Shown: in pieces, positions 16,244-25,248 of the stretch
Position numbering within the stretch: the first letter of the stretch is position 1
How the letters are laid out: each line of letters opens with the position of its first letter
Source: Saccharothrix saharensis
GTDB taxonomy: Bacteria; Actinomycetota; Actinomycetes; Mycobacteriales; Pseudonocardiaceae
Reading direction: 5' to 3'
Length of the DNA stretch: 64,000 nucleotides
NCBI RefSeq assembly: GCF_006716745.1
Contig: NZ_VFPP01000001.1
Coordinates: forward strand, 2,852,001-2,916,000
Translations under genes and position numbers: made by a program
Notes under the pieces: model-generated
Databases searched by the model: none
Told to the model about the DNA's origin: nothing
Seen by the model: the letters and a program-made list of their open reading frames with translations, nothing else

Positions 16244-17338
16244 CTACTTCGGTGCCGGCAGCAGGTCGGCGGGCACCGGTTCGTCCTTCTCCAGCGCGCC
16301 GAACAGGCGCAGCGCGTTCTCCCGGTCCCACTGCACGACCGAGCCCGCGCCCGGCACCGTCGGCGTGCCGCCCACCGGCACGGTCACCGTGTCCACTCCC
16401 CCGCCCATGGCGAACGCCATGCCCGCGAGGTGGTGCAGGTGGTCGTCGGAGTTCACCGAGATCGAGTCCGTGCCCGCGAACAGCAGCGGGAACGCGCGGA
16501 ACGGGTTGGCCAGCGTGCCGAAGCTCGTCGCCTTCTCGGTCAGCGCCGCGAGGAACTTGCGCTGGTTCTCCACCCGCTGCAGGTCGGCCGTGGCGAACGC
16601 CCGGGAGCGCACGAAGCCCAGCGCCTGCGCGCCGTCGAGCTCCTGGCAGCCCGGCTGGAGGTCCAAGCCCGCCAACGGGTCCCGCATCGGCTCCTCGATG
16701 CACATGTCCACGCCGCCGACCGCGTCGACGATGCCGGCGAAGCCGCCGAAGCCGATCTCCATGTAGTGGTCGACGTGGATGCCCGTCGCACCCTCCACGG
16801 TCTGCACGAGCAACGACGGACCGCCGAACGCGAACGCCGCGTTGATCTTGTTCTTGCCGTTGCCCGGAATGTCCACATAGGAGTCGCGAGGGACGCTCAC
16901 CAAAGTGGACTTCCCGGAGCCGTCCGGGATGTGCAGCAACATGATGGTGTCCGTGCGCCGCCCACCCGCGTCACCGGTGGACAGGTCCTGCTTCTGCTCC
17001 TCGGTGAGGTCGTCCCGCGCGTCCGACCCGACGAGCAGCCAGTTCGTGCCCGGTGTGTCCGCGGGCCTGCCCTCGTAGTCGGCCAGCGCGTCGATCCGGC
17101 GCAACGACCCGTCGACGTAGAACCACAGCCCCACGCCGAACACCAGCAGCAGCACCAGGACGACCCCGATGATCCGGCCGATCCTCGGCTTGCGGCGGCG
17201 CTGCGCGGGGCGGGCGGCCTGCTGGTATGCCGGTTGCCCGTAGCCCTGCGGCCGGCCCTGGGGCCTGTGCTGCCGCGGTTGCCCGCCCTGTCGGTATCCG
17301 CCCTGCTGATACCCGCCCTGCTGGTATCCGGCGTTCAT
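16244..17338 (-). CDS. LytR-CpsA-Psr (LCP) cell-wall glycopolymer ligase
   Basis: A 364-residue membrane protein. An N-terminal cytoplasmic tail has GGYQQ/GGYRQ repeats and is rich in Gln and Arg; a single membrane helix (IIGVVLVLLLVFGVGLWFYV) and the extracellular LCP domain follow. Conserved catalytic features are visible: GSDARD, RRTDTIML, SVPRDSYVDIPG and the late FVRSRAFATADLQR. LCP enzymes transfer lipid-linked polymers such as arabinogalactan or teichoic-acid-like chains onto peptidoglycan. ATG 17338 is the start. It is transcribed away from the HipA/DUF3037 pair's end. Confidence 0.92.
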   Translation of the reverse strand: MNAGYQQGGYQQGGYRQGGQPRQHRPQGRPQGYGQPAYQQAARPAQRRRKPRIGRIIGVVLVLLLVFGVGLWFYVDGSLRRIDALADYEGRPADTPGTNWLLVGSDARDDLTEEQKQDLSTGDAGGRRTDTIMLLHIPDGSGKSTLVSVPRDSYVDIPGNGKNKINAAFAFGGPSLLVQTVEGATGIHVDHYMEIGFGGFAGIVDAVGGVDMCIEEPMRDPLAGLDLQPGCQELDGAQALGFVRSRAFATADLQRVENQRKFLAALTEKATSFGTLANPFRAFPLLFAGTDSISVNSDDHLHHLAGMAFAMGGGVDTVTVPVGGTPTVPGAGSVVQWDRENALRLFGALEKDEPVPADLLPAPK

Positions 17339-17409
17339 CAAGCGACCCCGTCCGTGTGTCGTCACTGCCCGCACCTAAAGACGCGGCGCGCGGCGAGAGG
17401 TTGCCCACC

Positions 17410-17799
17410 CTAGTGGGCGGGCGGCAGCACCAGCGCGGCCAGCAGGCGGTCCAGCTCGGCCTCCGGGTCGTCGGTGAGGCCGGTGTGCGCGGGCGAGGTC
17501 TGCACGATGGTGCTGCGCGGCGCGGTCAGCCAGCGGAACCGCTGACCGGCCGACGTGCGCGACACCGGGCCCGCCTTGGGCACGCCGTCGCACGACAAAC
17601 CCAGGTGGTCCAGCGTGGCCCGCAGCACCTCCACGTCCAGGAACGGGTCCAACGCCAGCACCCGGCGCTCGTCCACGTGCACGCGCGCACCCAGGAAGTC
17701 CAGGTCCTTGCAGTAGACCAGCACGCCGACGTTGACGAACTCGCCGCGCTCCTGCCGCGGCACGGCGCGCAGCAGCGCGTACTCAAACACGTGCGGCAC
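17410..17799 (-). CDS. DUF3037 family protein
   Basis: A 129-residue protein starting at GTG 17799. FEYALLRAVPRQERGEFVNV followed by GVLVYC is the typical opening of DUF3037. The family has no established biochemical role and recurs next to HipA-like kinase genes, as here. The start lies 17 bp inside the kinase gene, so the two are translationally coupled. It may be the kinase's substrate, inhibitor or cofactor; the sequence alone does not decide. Confidence 0.85.
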   Translation of the reverse strand: MPHVFEYALLRAVPRQERGEFVNVGVLVYCKDLDFLGARVHVDERRVLALDPFLDVEVLRATLDHLGLSCDGVPKAGPVSRTSAGQRFRWLTAPRSTIVQTSPAHTGLTDDPEAELDRLLAALVLPPAH

Positions 17800-18577
17800 G
17801 GGCGGCCTCCAGTGCGTCGACCCAGGTCCGCGGCGCGGCCAGGCGGGCGGTGAAGAACGACTCGTACGCCCCGCGCACGGCCTGCGGTGTGCCGAACGCC
17901 TCGTCCTGCGCGAGCCACGCGTCGGGCACGAGCGCGAGCACCTCGCGCACGAGGTCGGGCGTGACGCGGGCGGTCAGCTCGGCGTCGACGGCGGCGAGGT
18001 CGCCCGCGAACGGCAGCATCAGGTGGTCGGCCGCGTCGAACCGGTAGGTGGCCGCCGGGAACTTCTCCGGCCGCCACGAGTGGTGGAAGTACAGCGAGGC
18101 GCCGTGGTCGATCAGCCACAGCTCCCGGTGCCACAGCAGCGTGTTCGGGTTGCGCCAGCTCCGGTCGACGTTGAGCGTGAGGGCGTCCAGCCACAACAGC
18201 CGGGCCGCGGTGTCCGCCGACGGTTCGCGCACCACCGGGTTGTAGTCGAACGAGCCGGGCAGGTAGTCCAACCCCAGGTTGAGCCCGCCGCTGGCCTTCA
18301 GCAGCTCCTGCACCTCCTGGTCCGGCTCGGCCCGGCCGAGTTCCGGGTCCAGCTCGACCAGGACGATCTCGGGCACCCGGAAGCCGAGGCGGCGGGCCAG
18401 CTCGCCGACCACGATCTCGGCCACCAGCGCCTTCACGCCCTGGCCCGCGCCGCGGAACTTGAGCACGTACATGCCGAGGTCGTCGGCTTCGACCAGGCCG
18501 GGCAGCGAACCGCCCTCCCGGAAGGGCGTGACGTAGCGGGTGGCCGCGACCTGGCGCAGCCCGTTCGTGGGGTTCAC
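17783..18577 (-). CDS. HipA-like kinase paired with DUF3037
   Basis: A 264-residue HipA-type kinase domain without the N-terminal subdomain of full-length HipA. The ATP site is marked by MYVLKFRG (the lysine near residue 40), the catalytic loop by LNVDRSWRNPN and the metal-binding acid by LWLIDHG. HipA of Escherichia coli phosphorylates a tRNA synthetase and causes persistence; shorter stand-alone relatives are little studied. No HipB-like antitoxin is present, and DUF3037 takes that position downstream. Start GTG 18577 is assumed. Confidence 0.85.
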   Translation of the reverse strand: MNPTNGLRQVAATRYVTPFREGGSLPGLVEADDLGMYVLKFRGAGQGVKALVAEIVVGELARRLGFRVPEIVLVELDPELGRAEPDQEVQELLKASGGLNLGLDYLPGSFDYNPVVREPSADTAARLLWLDALTLNVDRSWRNPNTLLWHRELWLIDHGASLYFHHSWRPEKFPAATYRFDAADHLMLPFAGDLAAVDAELTARVTPDLVREVLALVPDAWLAQDEAFGTPQAVRGAYESFFTARLAAPRTWVDALEAARAARV

Positions 18578-18644
18578 GGTGCCATCTTGCCGCTGCTCCG
18601 CAGACGGCGGCTCGGCCGCCCGGAAGTCAGCCGCTCGCGGCGGG

Positions 18645-19397
18645 TCAGCCGGCTCGCACGGACGCGGCGTCGGTCAGCGCCGGGAGGTAGCCGGACTCGT
18701 GGCCGGCGCGGTTCGGGTGGTAGGAGCGGTCGACGGGGACCAGGACCAGGCCGTTCAGCCACGGTTCGTCGGCGCACACGCCGTGGCCGTCGAACGGCTG
18801 CCGCACGTCGGCGTAGGTGAACCCGGCCGCGGCGGCCCGGTCGGCGGTCACCTCGGCCAGCGCGTCGGCCGCCCGGTTCACCGCCTCCCGCTTGCGGCCG
18901 CTCATCAGGCACCACGTCTCGAACGAGAACAGCCGCGGGTAGCCCAGCACCACGACCTCGACCTTCGCCCGGTCGCGCACCGCGCCGTACAGGGCGTCCA
19001 GCCGGCCCGGCAGCTCGTCCCGGATGAACCGCACGGCCACGTCCACCCGCTGCGCGCACTCGTCGTCGCCGTTGAGCGTGCACGTCGTCATCACGTCGCC
19101 GAACCCGGCGTCGTTGCCGCCCGCGGTGATGGTGACCAGCGTGGCGGACGGCGTGATCCGGTCCGCCTGACCGGCCACCTCACCCGTACGCGCGCCGGCG
19201 CACGCGGCGAACACCAGCGACGCGCCGTTGCGCCGCGCCCACAGCTCCGGGTAGGCGTGCGGGCTGCGCCGGCAGTCGTCGGACGCCTCGTCGCCCGCGC
19301 CGAGGCCCGCCGCGTAGGAGTCACCCAGCGCGACGAGCTCCGGCGCGACCGGTGCCGGGGCCAGGGACATCACCAGTGCGACCGCGAGCATCCTCAT
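18645..19397 (-). CDS. Secreted SGNH/GDSL lipase or esterase
   Basis: A 250-residue exported hydrolase with a short signal peptide (MLAVALVMSLAPAPVA). Block I is VALGDSYAAG with the catalytic Ser. Gly is in the AACAGA region, Asn in TAGGNDAGFG, and the catalytic Asp/His pair in SYHPNRAGH near the C-terminus. Paired cysteines (DDCRR/ACAG, TTC/DEC, WC/VC) suggest three disulfides, as in Streptomyces secreted SGNH lipases. It probably hydrolyses extracellular acyl esters. ATG 19397 or 19391 may start it. Confidence 0.88.
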   Translation of the reverse strand: MRMLAVALVMSLAPAPVAPELVALGDSYAAGLGAGDEASDDCRRSPHAYPELWARRNGASLVFAACAGARTGEVAGQADRITPSATLVTITAGGNDAGFGDVMTTCTLNGDDECAQRVDVAVRFIRDELPGRLDALYGAVRDRAKVEVVVLGYPRLFSFETWCLMSGRKREAVNRAADALAEVTADRAAAAGFTYADVRQPFDGHGVCADEPWLNGLVLVPVDRSYHPNRAGHESGYLPALTDAASVRAG

Positions 19398-19452
19398 GCA
19401 CCCGGCCTACCACTGTGGACGGTCCCACCGGCCGAAGTTAACCCGTCGGGTG

Positions 19453-20592
19453 CTACCTCGTCAGGGCGACGCAGACCGGGATCGGGGACGCCGTCGTGCC
19501 GGTCTGCCGCAGCTTCCCGGTCGACCGGTCCACGGCGAACGTGGTGATCGTGTCGGAGTTCTGGTTGGCCGCCAGCAGGAACCGGCCCGACGCGTCGAGC
19601 ACGATGTGCCGCGGGAACTTCCCGCCCACCGGCGTGACCTCGACCAGCCGCAGCGACGCCCCGCCCCGCTCCACCGCGAACACCGCCACGCTGTCGTGGC
19701 CCCGGTTGGACAGGTAGAGGAACCGCCCGTCGTGCGACACCACGATCTCGGCCGGGTAGTTACGCGGGCCGGTGGGCACGTCGGCGGGCAGCGTGCCGAC
19801 CTTCTGGCCGGGCGTGAGCACCCCCCGGTCGTAAGCGGCCACCACGATCGTGGAGTCCAGCTCGTTGGCGATGTAGGCGTGCTTGCCCGACGGGTGGAAC
19901 GCCAGGTGCCGCGGACCCGCGCCGGGGTGCACGCGCGCGGTGCCGGCCGGGGTCAGCTTGCCCTCGTCGCTGAGCCGGTAGCTGTGAACCGAGTCGGTGC
20001 CCAGGTCGACCGCCAGCACGAACGCGCCGGTCGGGTCGGGCAGCACCTGGTGCGCGTGCGGCCCCTCCTGCCGGTCCGGGTCCGGTCCCGCGCCGGAGTG
20101 CACGACCAGGTCGGTGCGCTCGCCCAACCCGCCCTCGCGCAGCACCGGGTGCACGGACACGCTGCCCGAGCTGTAGTTGGCCGAGAGCAGGAAGCCCCGG
20201 TGCAGCGCCAGGTGGCACGGGTCCGCGCCGCCGGTGCTCCGGCTGCCGACCACCTTCGGCACGCCGTCGGCGCCGACCGCCAGCGCGGTCACCTCGCCGT
20301 CGGACTTCTCGTTGACCGCGTACACCCAGCGCCCCGCGTCGATCACGAACGACGGGTTCGGCACGTCCGGCACCACGCCGGTGACGCGCAGCCGGCCCGT
20401 CGCCGGGTCGTACGCGCCGAGGCCGAGGCCCGTGCCGCCGCCCGCCCAGGACGTGTAGGTGCCCAGGTAGGCGCGGACCTCCTTCCGCCCGCGGCCCACC
20501 TCGGCCTCGTCCGCTCGCGCGACACCCTCGGTCATCAGCAACCCCGTTCCCACGCCAACGGCCCCCAGGAACCGCCGCCTGTCGACAACCAC
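19453..20592 (-). CDS. Tat-exported lactonase-family seven-bladed beta-propeller
   Basis: A 379-residue protein. GTG 20592 is chosen because GGAGG lies 6 nt before it. The N-terminus VDRRRFLGAVGVG is a twin-arginine signal, so the protein is exported folded. The repeats (YLGTYTS, GRWVYAVNE, GRFLYLSNRGHDSVAVF, GRFLLAANQNSDTITTF) are blades of the lactonase family related to 6-phosphogluconolactonase. An extracellular location argues against a role in the pentose phosphate pathway; the true substrate is unknown. Confidence 0.87.
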   Translation of the reverse strand: MVVDRRRFLGAVGVGTGLLMTEGVARADEAEVGRGRKEVRAYLGTYTSWAGGGTGLGLGAYDPATGRLRVTGVVPDVPNPSFVIDAGRWVYAVNEKSDGEVTALAVGADGVPKVVGSRSTGGADPCHLALHRGFLLSANYSSGSVSVHPVLREGGLGERTDLVVHSGAGPDPDRQEGPHAHQVLPDPTGAFVLAVDLGTDSVHSYRLSDEGKLTPAGTARVHPGAGPRHLAFHPSGKHAYIANELDSTIVVAAYDRGVLTPGQKVGTLPADVPTGPRNYPAEIVVSHDGRFLYLSNRGHDSVAVFAVERGGASLRLVEVTPVGGKFPRHIVLDASGRFLLAANQNSDTITTFAVDRSTGKLRQTGTTASPIPVCVALTR

Positions 20593-20678
20593 ACCGAACC
20601 TCCGCTCGACCGCCCGCGGCGGCTCCCACACTGGCCTGGACCACTGTGAACATGCAAGAGGCGCAATGAAGATTGCAC

Positions 20679-21548
20679 TCAGCGCAACGGGTCGGCGTCC
20701 CGGAGCCGTGCCAACTCGACCGCCGGATCGTACGAGGGTTCGGGGTACGTGGGCGCGAGGCCGCGCAGCACCTCCAGCAGCAGCCGGGCCACGACCCAGT
20801 TGCGGTACCACTTGCGGTCCGACGGCACGGCGTACCAGGGCGCGACCGGCGTCGAGCACTTGACCAGCGCGTCGGAGTAGGCGAGCTGGTAGCGGGAGAA
20901 CTTGGCCCGCACCTCCAGGTCACCCGGGTTGTACTTCCAGCGCTTGAGCGGGTTCTCCAGCCGGGCGATGAGCCGTTCGCGCTGCCGCTCCGGCGAGATG
21001 TGCAGGAAGCACTTCACCGTGGTCACGCCCTGGTCGGCCAGCTCCGCCTCGAACGCGTTGATCTGCCGGTACCGGCGCCGCCACTCGGTCGACGGCACCA
21101 GGTTGTCCACCCGGGCGACCAGCACGTCCTCGTAGTGCGAGCGGTCGAACACGCCGATGTAGCCCGGTTGCGGCACCTGGCGGCGGATCCGCCACAGGAA
21201 GTCGTGCCGCAGCTCGGCGCGGGTCGGCTTCTTGAACGACGCGATGTGCAGGCCCTGCGGGTTGACCAGGCCGGCGACGTGCCGGATCGTGCCGCCCTTG
21301 CCGGAGGTGTCCAGGCCCTGCAGCACCAGCAGCACCCGCCGGTGCCCGCCGGCGGTGCCCTCGGCGTACAGCGCTTCCTGGAGGGCGTCCAGCTCCCGGC
21401 CCATCACCGCCATGTCGGCGGCGGCCGCGGTCTTGGACTTCGGCCCGACCGGCGTCGAGGCCGGGTCGACCTCGGCGAGGTCGAAGCCCTCCGGTTCCAC
21501 CCGGAAGGCGTCGGAAATCGACTGGACCTGCGGGGACTTGGTGGCCAT
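20679..21548 (-). CDS. ppk2: Polyphosphate kinase 2 family phosphotransferase
   Basis: A 289-residue enzyme that transfers phosphate between polyphosphate and nucleotides. Walker A is GLDTSGKGGTI near residue 80, Walker B is FDRSHYEDVLV near residue 138, and the lid RLENPLKRWKYN follows. Length and motifs fit single-domain PPK2; the sequence does not reliably tell class I (NDP) from class III (AMP/ADP). ATG 21548 is the start. It is divergent from rocD; both promoters share a 141-bp gap with repeated GCGCAAC elements. Confidence 0.9.
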   Translation of the reverse strand: MATKSPQVQSISDAFRVEPEGFDLAEVDPASTPVGPKSKTAAAADMAVMGRELDALQEALYAEGTAGGHRRVLLVLQGLDTSGKGGTIRHVAGLVNPQGLHIASFKKPTRAELRHDFLWRIRRQVPQPGYIGVFDRSHYEDVLVARVDNLVPSTEWRRRYRQINAFEAELADQGVTTVKCFLHISPERQRERLIARLENPLKRWKYNPGDLEVRAKFSRYQLAYSDALVKCSTPVAPWYAVPSDRKWYRNWVVARLLLEVLRGLAPTYPEPSYDPAVELARLRDADPLR

Positions 21549-21585
21549 CGTCGGAGGGTAACCCGCCGATCTTGGCCGTGCCGAC

Positions 21586-21644
21586 TGCGCAACAGATCGC
21601 CGCGAAACGGTTCGATTGCGCAACGAACATGATGGACACGCAAC
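21586..21644. promoter_or_regulatory. Array of GCGCAAC half-sites upstream of rocD
   Basis: TGCGCAAC occurs at 21586-21593 and 21617-21624 (the latter inside a TTGCGCAA palindrome), and CACGCAAC at 21637-21644. Start-to-start spacing is 31 and 20 bp, close to three and two helical turns. Such phased arrays are typical of Lrp/AsnC regulators, which commonly control ornithine aminotransferase genes. No Lrp gene is in the window. Confidence 0.45.
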
Positions 21645-21689
21645 GCCTGACGGATGAAATCGCTGGCGCGGGCCCCTTACTGTGGTGAC

Positions 21690-22919
21690 ATGACCGCCAT
21701 GGCCGCAGCCCTGAGCTCCCCGCACTTCATCGCGCTCGACGAGGAATGGAGCGCGCACAACTACCACCCGCTGCCGGTCGTGATCTCGCACGGCGAGGGC
21801 GCGTGGGTCACCGACGTCGAAGGACGCCGCTACCTGGACTTCCTGTCCGGCTACTCGTCGCTGAACTTCGGCCACCGCCACCCGGACCTCGTCGCCGCCG
21901 CGGTCGAGCAGCTCGGCCGCGTCACGCTCACCAGCCGCGCGTTCCACCACGACCAGTTCGGCCTGTTCTGCCGCGAGCTGGCCGAGCTGACCGGCACCGA
22001 GATGGTGCTCGCGATGAACTCCGGCGCCGAGGCCGTCGAGTCGGCCATCAAGATCGCCCGCAAGTGGGCCTACCGGGTGAAGGGCGTGCCGGACGGCGCC
22101 GCCGAGATCGTGGTCGCCGGGTCCAACTTCCACGGCCGCACCACCACGATCGTCTCGTTCTCCACCGACGAGACCGCGCGCAGCGACTTCGGGCCGTTCA
22201 CGCCGGGGTTCAAGGTCGTCGAGTACGGGTCGCCGGACGCGGTGCGCGAGGCGATCACCGAGCGGACGGCCGCGGTGCTGCTGGAGCCGATCCAGGGCGA
22301 GGCGGGCGTGGTCGTGCCGCCCGCGGGCTACCTGGCGGCTGTGCGGGCGCTGTGCGACGAGCACGGCGTGCTGCTGATCGCCGACGAGATCCAGTCCGGC
22401 CTGGGCCGCACGGGCGACCTGCTGGCGCTGGACCACGAGGGCGTGCGCGCCGACCTCTACACGTTGGGCAAGGCGCTGGGCGGCGGCATCATGCCGGTCT
22501 CGGCGGTGGTCGGCAGCCGCGCCGTGCTGGGCGTGCTGCGGCCCGGCGAGCACGGGTCGACGTTCGGCGGCAACCCGCTGGCGTGCGCGGTCGGCCGGGC
22601 CGTGGTGCGGTTGCTGGCGACCGGCGAGTTCCAGCAGCGGTCCCGCGAGCTGGGCGCGCACCTGCACGCGCGGCTGGGCGAGCTGGTCGGGCGCGGCGTG
22701 GCCGAGGTGCGCGGGCGCGGGCTGTGGGCCGGGGTGGAGATCGCACCCGGCGGGCCGCGCGGCCGGGCGGCGTCGGAGGCGCTGGCCGGGCTCGGCGTGC
22801 TGTGCAAGGAGACCCAGGACACCACCCTGCGGGTCGCTCCCCCGCTCGTGATCACGCGGGAGGAGCTGGACCGCGGTGTCGACGCGATCGGCGAGGTTTT
22901 GACCATTCCGTCCCGTTGA
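21690..22919 (+). CDS. rocD: Ornithine aminotransferase
   Basis: A 409-residue PLP enzyme converting ornithine and 2-oxoglutarate to glutamate-5-semialdehyde and glutamate, for arginine/ornithine use as nitrogen or carbon source. Signature stretches include YLDFLSGYSSLNFGHRHP, MNSGAEAVE, EPIQGEAGV and DEIQSGLGRTG. The Schiff-base lysine is Lys261 in TLGKALGGG. ATG 21690 is the start. It is divergent from ppk2 and carries the GCGCAAC array upstream. Confidence 0.92.
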   Translation: MTAMAAALSSPHFIALDEEWSAHNYHPLPVVISHGEGAWVTDVEGRRYLDFLSGYSSLNFGHRHPDLVAAAVEQLGRVTLTSRAFHHDQFGLFCRELAELTGTEMVLAMNSGAEAVESAIKIARKWAYRVKGVPDGAAEIVVAGSNFHGRTTTIVSFSTDETARSDFGPFTPGFKVVEYGSPDAVREAITERTAAVLLEPIQGEAGVVVPPAGYLAAVRALCDEHGVLLIADEIQSGLGRTGDLLALDHEGVRADLYTLGKALGGGIMPVSAVVGSRAVLGVLRPGEHGSTFGGNPLACAVGRAVVRLLATGEFQQRSRELGAHLHARLGELVGRGVAEVRGRGLWAGVEIAPGGPRGRAASEALAGLGVLCKETQDTTLRVAPPLVITREELDRGVDAIGEVLTIPSR

Positions 22920-23021
22920 GTCCGATTCCACACCGGACGGACCGAGCACAGAGCGTCATCGCAGGTCACAGACGTGTGGCGGCGCACGTATCCGGCCGGT
23001 CCGTGACGCATCCTTACCCGC

Positions 23022-24395
23022 ATGGGTGAAGGCAAGCGGGCCCGGGCGGCCGTCGCGCTGGGACAGTGGGTGGAACCGGAGGAGGTCCTGGCGCGCGGCC
23101 GCGAGCTGCGGGCGGCGGTGAGGCACGAGGCGCACCGCGAGGTGCTGCTCTCGCCCGACCGGCCGGACGTGGTCGAGTACGTCGACGCGTCCAACGAGGG
23201 CCGCCTGCCGCACCTCGTGCCGCTGCGGGTCGGCCGGATGCTCGCCTCGCCGTTCGCGTTCTTCCGGGGCAGCGCCGGTCTGATGGCGGGCGACCTGGCC
23301 GTGGGCGCGCGCAGCGGGCTGGACGCGCAGCTGTGCGGTGACGCGCACGCGGCCAACTTCGGCCTGTACGGCACGCCCGAGGGCCGGATCGTGATGGACA
23401 TCAACGACTTCGACGAGACGCTGCCCGGACCGTGGGAGTGGGACCTGAAGCGGCTGGCGACGTCGCTGGTGCTCGCGGGCCGGGAGGGCGGCGTCTCGGA
23501 GAAGGGCTGCCGTGACGCGGCGTCCGACGCGGTGCGCGCCTACCGCGGTGCGGCGCGGCACCTGGCCGAGATCCCGTTCATGGAGTCGTGGAACGCCTTG
23601 GGCGACGAGTCGGCGTTGTCCCGGACCAAGGCCGACGACCTGATGGGCGCGTTCACCAAGGCCGCGTCCAAGGCGCGCAAGAACACCAGTGCCCGGGTGG
23701 CGGCGAAGTGGACGCGGCGCGAGGGCGAGCACATCCGGTTCGTCGAGGACCCGCCCGTGCTGTCCCGCATCACGCCCGGAGCCGCGCGGTCCGTCGTGGA
23801 CGCCCTTCCGTCCTATGTGGACACGTTGCGCGAGTCGCGGTACAACCTGATCATGCGCTACAGCGTGTCGGACGTGGCGTTCCGCGTGGTCGGCACCGGC
23901 AGCGTGGGCTGGCGCAACTACCTGGTCCTGTTGCACGGCAACGGTGACGAGGCACTGGTGCTCCAGGTGAAGGAGGCGCGACCGTCGGCGCTGGCGCCGT
24001 TCCTCGGCGCGTCGCCGGTCAAGCACGAGGGCAAGCGGATCGTGCACGGCGCGCGGCTCGTGCAGGCCGAGACCGACATCCTGCTGGGCTGGACCACGAT
24101 CGACGGCCGCGACTACATCGTGCGGCAGTTCCGCAACCGCAAGGGCGAGATCGACGCGACCACGCTGAAGCGGGACGGCCTGGACGACTACGGCCGGCTC
24201 GCGGGCGCGCTGCTGGCCCGCGCGCACAGCCGGTCGGTCGACCCGCGGTTGCTGGCCGGGTACTGCGCGGACGGCGAGGAGCTGGACTCCGCGATCGCCC
24301 GCTACGCGCTGGACTACGCCGACCGGACGTGCGCCGACCACGAGGTGCTGGTCGCGGCGGTCAGGTCCGGCCGGTTGCCCGCCGACCGCGAATGA
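23022..24395 (+). CDS. DUF2252 family protein
   Basis: A 457-residue soluble protein starting at ATG 23022. The middle LCGDAHAANFG and MDINDFDE motifs resemble the catalytic and metal-binding loops of kinase-like phosphotransferases, and this pattern defines DUF2252. Residues around LATSLVLAG and DDYGRLAGALLARAHSRS are also conserved in the family. No substrate is known to me. It follows rocD by 102 bp on the same strand and could be transcribed with it. Confidence 0.85.
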   Translation: MGEGKRARAAVALGQWVEPEEVLARGRELRAAVRHEAHREVLLSPDRPDVVEYVDASNEGRLPHLVPLRVGRMLASPFAFFRGSAGLMAGDLAVGARSGLDAQLCGDAHAANFGLYGTPEGRIVMDINDFDETLPGPWEWDLKRLATSLVLAGREGGVSEKGCRDAASDAVRAYRGAARHLAEIPFMESWNALGDESALSRTKADDLMGAFTKAASKARKNTSARVAAKWTRREGEHIRFVEDPPVLSRITPGAARSVVDALPSYVDTLRESRYNLIMRYSVSDVAFRVVGTGSVGWRNYLVLLHGNGDEALVLQVKEARPSALAPFLGASPVKHEGKRIVHGARLVQAETDILLGWTTIDGRDYIVRQFRNRKGEIDATTLKRDGLDDYGRLAGALLARAHSRSVDPRLLAGYCADGEELDSAIARYALDYADRTCADHEVLVAAVRSGRLPADRE

Positions 24396-24450
24396 CCCGG
24401 CGGGCCACCGGGAACGGCACGACCACGGGTGCCGGGCGTCCGCGGCACGC

Positions 24451-24475
24451 GTCCACCTCGTCCACCTCGTCCACC
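24451..24475. repeat. Short 9-bp tandem repeat
   Basis: GTCCACCTC is repeated twice and then partially (GTCCACC) in the non-coding gap after the DUF2252 gene. It runs directly into a hairpin. Confidence 0.8.
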
Positions 24476-24491
24476 GGAGGTTTCCCCTCCG
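24475..24491 (+). terminator. Hairpin after the DUF2252 gene
   Basis: CGGAGG and CCTCCG form a 6-bp stem around TTTCC, 80 bp past the DUF2252 stop and before the phosphatase gene. The stem is short; it could instead modulate the start of the next gene. Confidence 0.4.
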
Positions 24492-24543
24492 CGGACGTCT
24501 CCCTGGAGTGCCCCCGCAGTCCCGTGCCACTAAGTTCGCTGGG

Positions 24544-25248
24544 GTGGAGTGGATCGGGGTCATCAGGCACGGCGAGAGCAACGGCAACGTGGCGCGCGAA
24601 GCCGCCGAGTCGGCCGGGGACGACGTCATCGACATCGCCGAGCGGGACGCGGACGTGCGGCTGTCCCCCGCCGGTGAGCAGCAGGGCCGGGCGCTGGGGA
24701 GGTGGTTCGCCTCGATGCCGCACGAGCAGTGGCCGGACCTGGTCGTGGCGTCGCCGTACCGGCGGGCCCTCGACACCGCCGCCCTGGCGCTGCGGGGGCA
24801 CCCCCGGATGCTGGTCGACGAACGGCTGCGCGACCGCGAACTGGGCGTGCTCGACCTGCTGACCACGCACGGCGTGGCGAACCGGTACCCGGACGAGGTG
24901 GTGCGCAAGCGCCGGCTCGGCAAGTTCTACTACCGGCCGCCGGGCGGCGAGTCGTGGGCCGACGTCCTGCTGCGGCTGCGGTCGCTGCTGCGCGACCTCG
25001 ACGGGCAGCGGGTGCTGCTGTTCGCCCACGAGATCACACCGTTCCTGCTGCGCTACCTGCTGGAGGGCCTGCCCGAGCGCGACATGCTGGCCTACGCGCA
25101 CCACTCGACCGTGCCCAACGGCTCGCTGACGTCGTGGCGGCGCGAGGACGGCGCGTGGTCCTTGGAGCGGGAGTTCGAGAGCGACCACCTGATCGAGCAC
25201 GGCGCCGAACCCACGGAGACCGAAGATGCCACCACGCGCTCAGCCTGA
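24544..25248 (+). CDS. Histidine phosphatase family protein
   Basis: A phosphoglycerate-mutase-like phosphatase of about 234 residues. The phosphohistidine motif is RHGESNG near residue 8, a second arginine is in YRRALDTA, an acid in LRDRELGVLD and the second histidine in LLFAHEITPF. GTG 24544 puts RHG close to the N-terminus as expected; GTG 24508 would add 12 residues. The stop overlaps the start of nnrD by 23 bp, so the two are coupled. The substrate is unknown; small phosphorylated metabolites are usual. Confidence 0.85.
   Translation: MEWIGVIRHGESNGNVAREAAESAGDDVIDIAERDADVRLSPAGEQQGRALGRWFASMPHEQWPDLVVASPYRRALDTAALALRGHPRMLVDERLRDRELGVLDLLTTHGVANRYPDEVVRKRRLGKFYYRPPGGESWADVLLRLRSLLRDLDGQRVLLFAHEITPFLLRYLLEGLPERDMLAYAHHSTVPNGSLTSWRREDGAWSLEREFESDHLIEHGAEPTETEDATTRSA

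Noticed and set aside
24451-24475. Tandem GTCCACCTC repeats as a possible CRISPR or iteron
   Set aside because: Unit is 9 bp, fewer than three copies, no spacers and no replication or cas genes.
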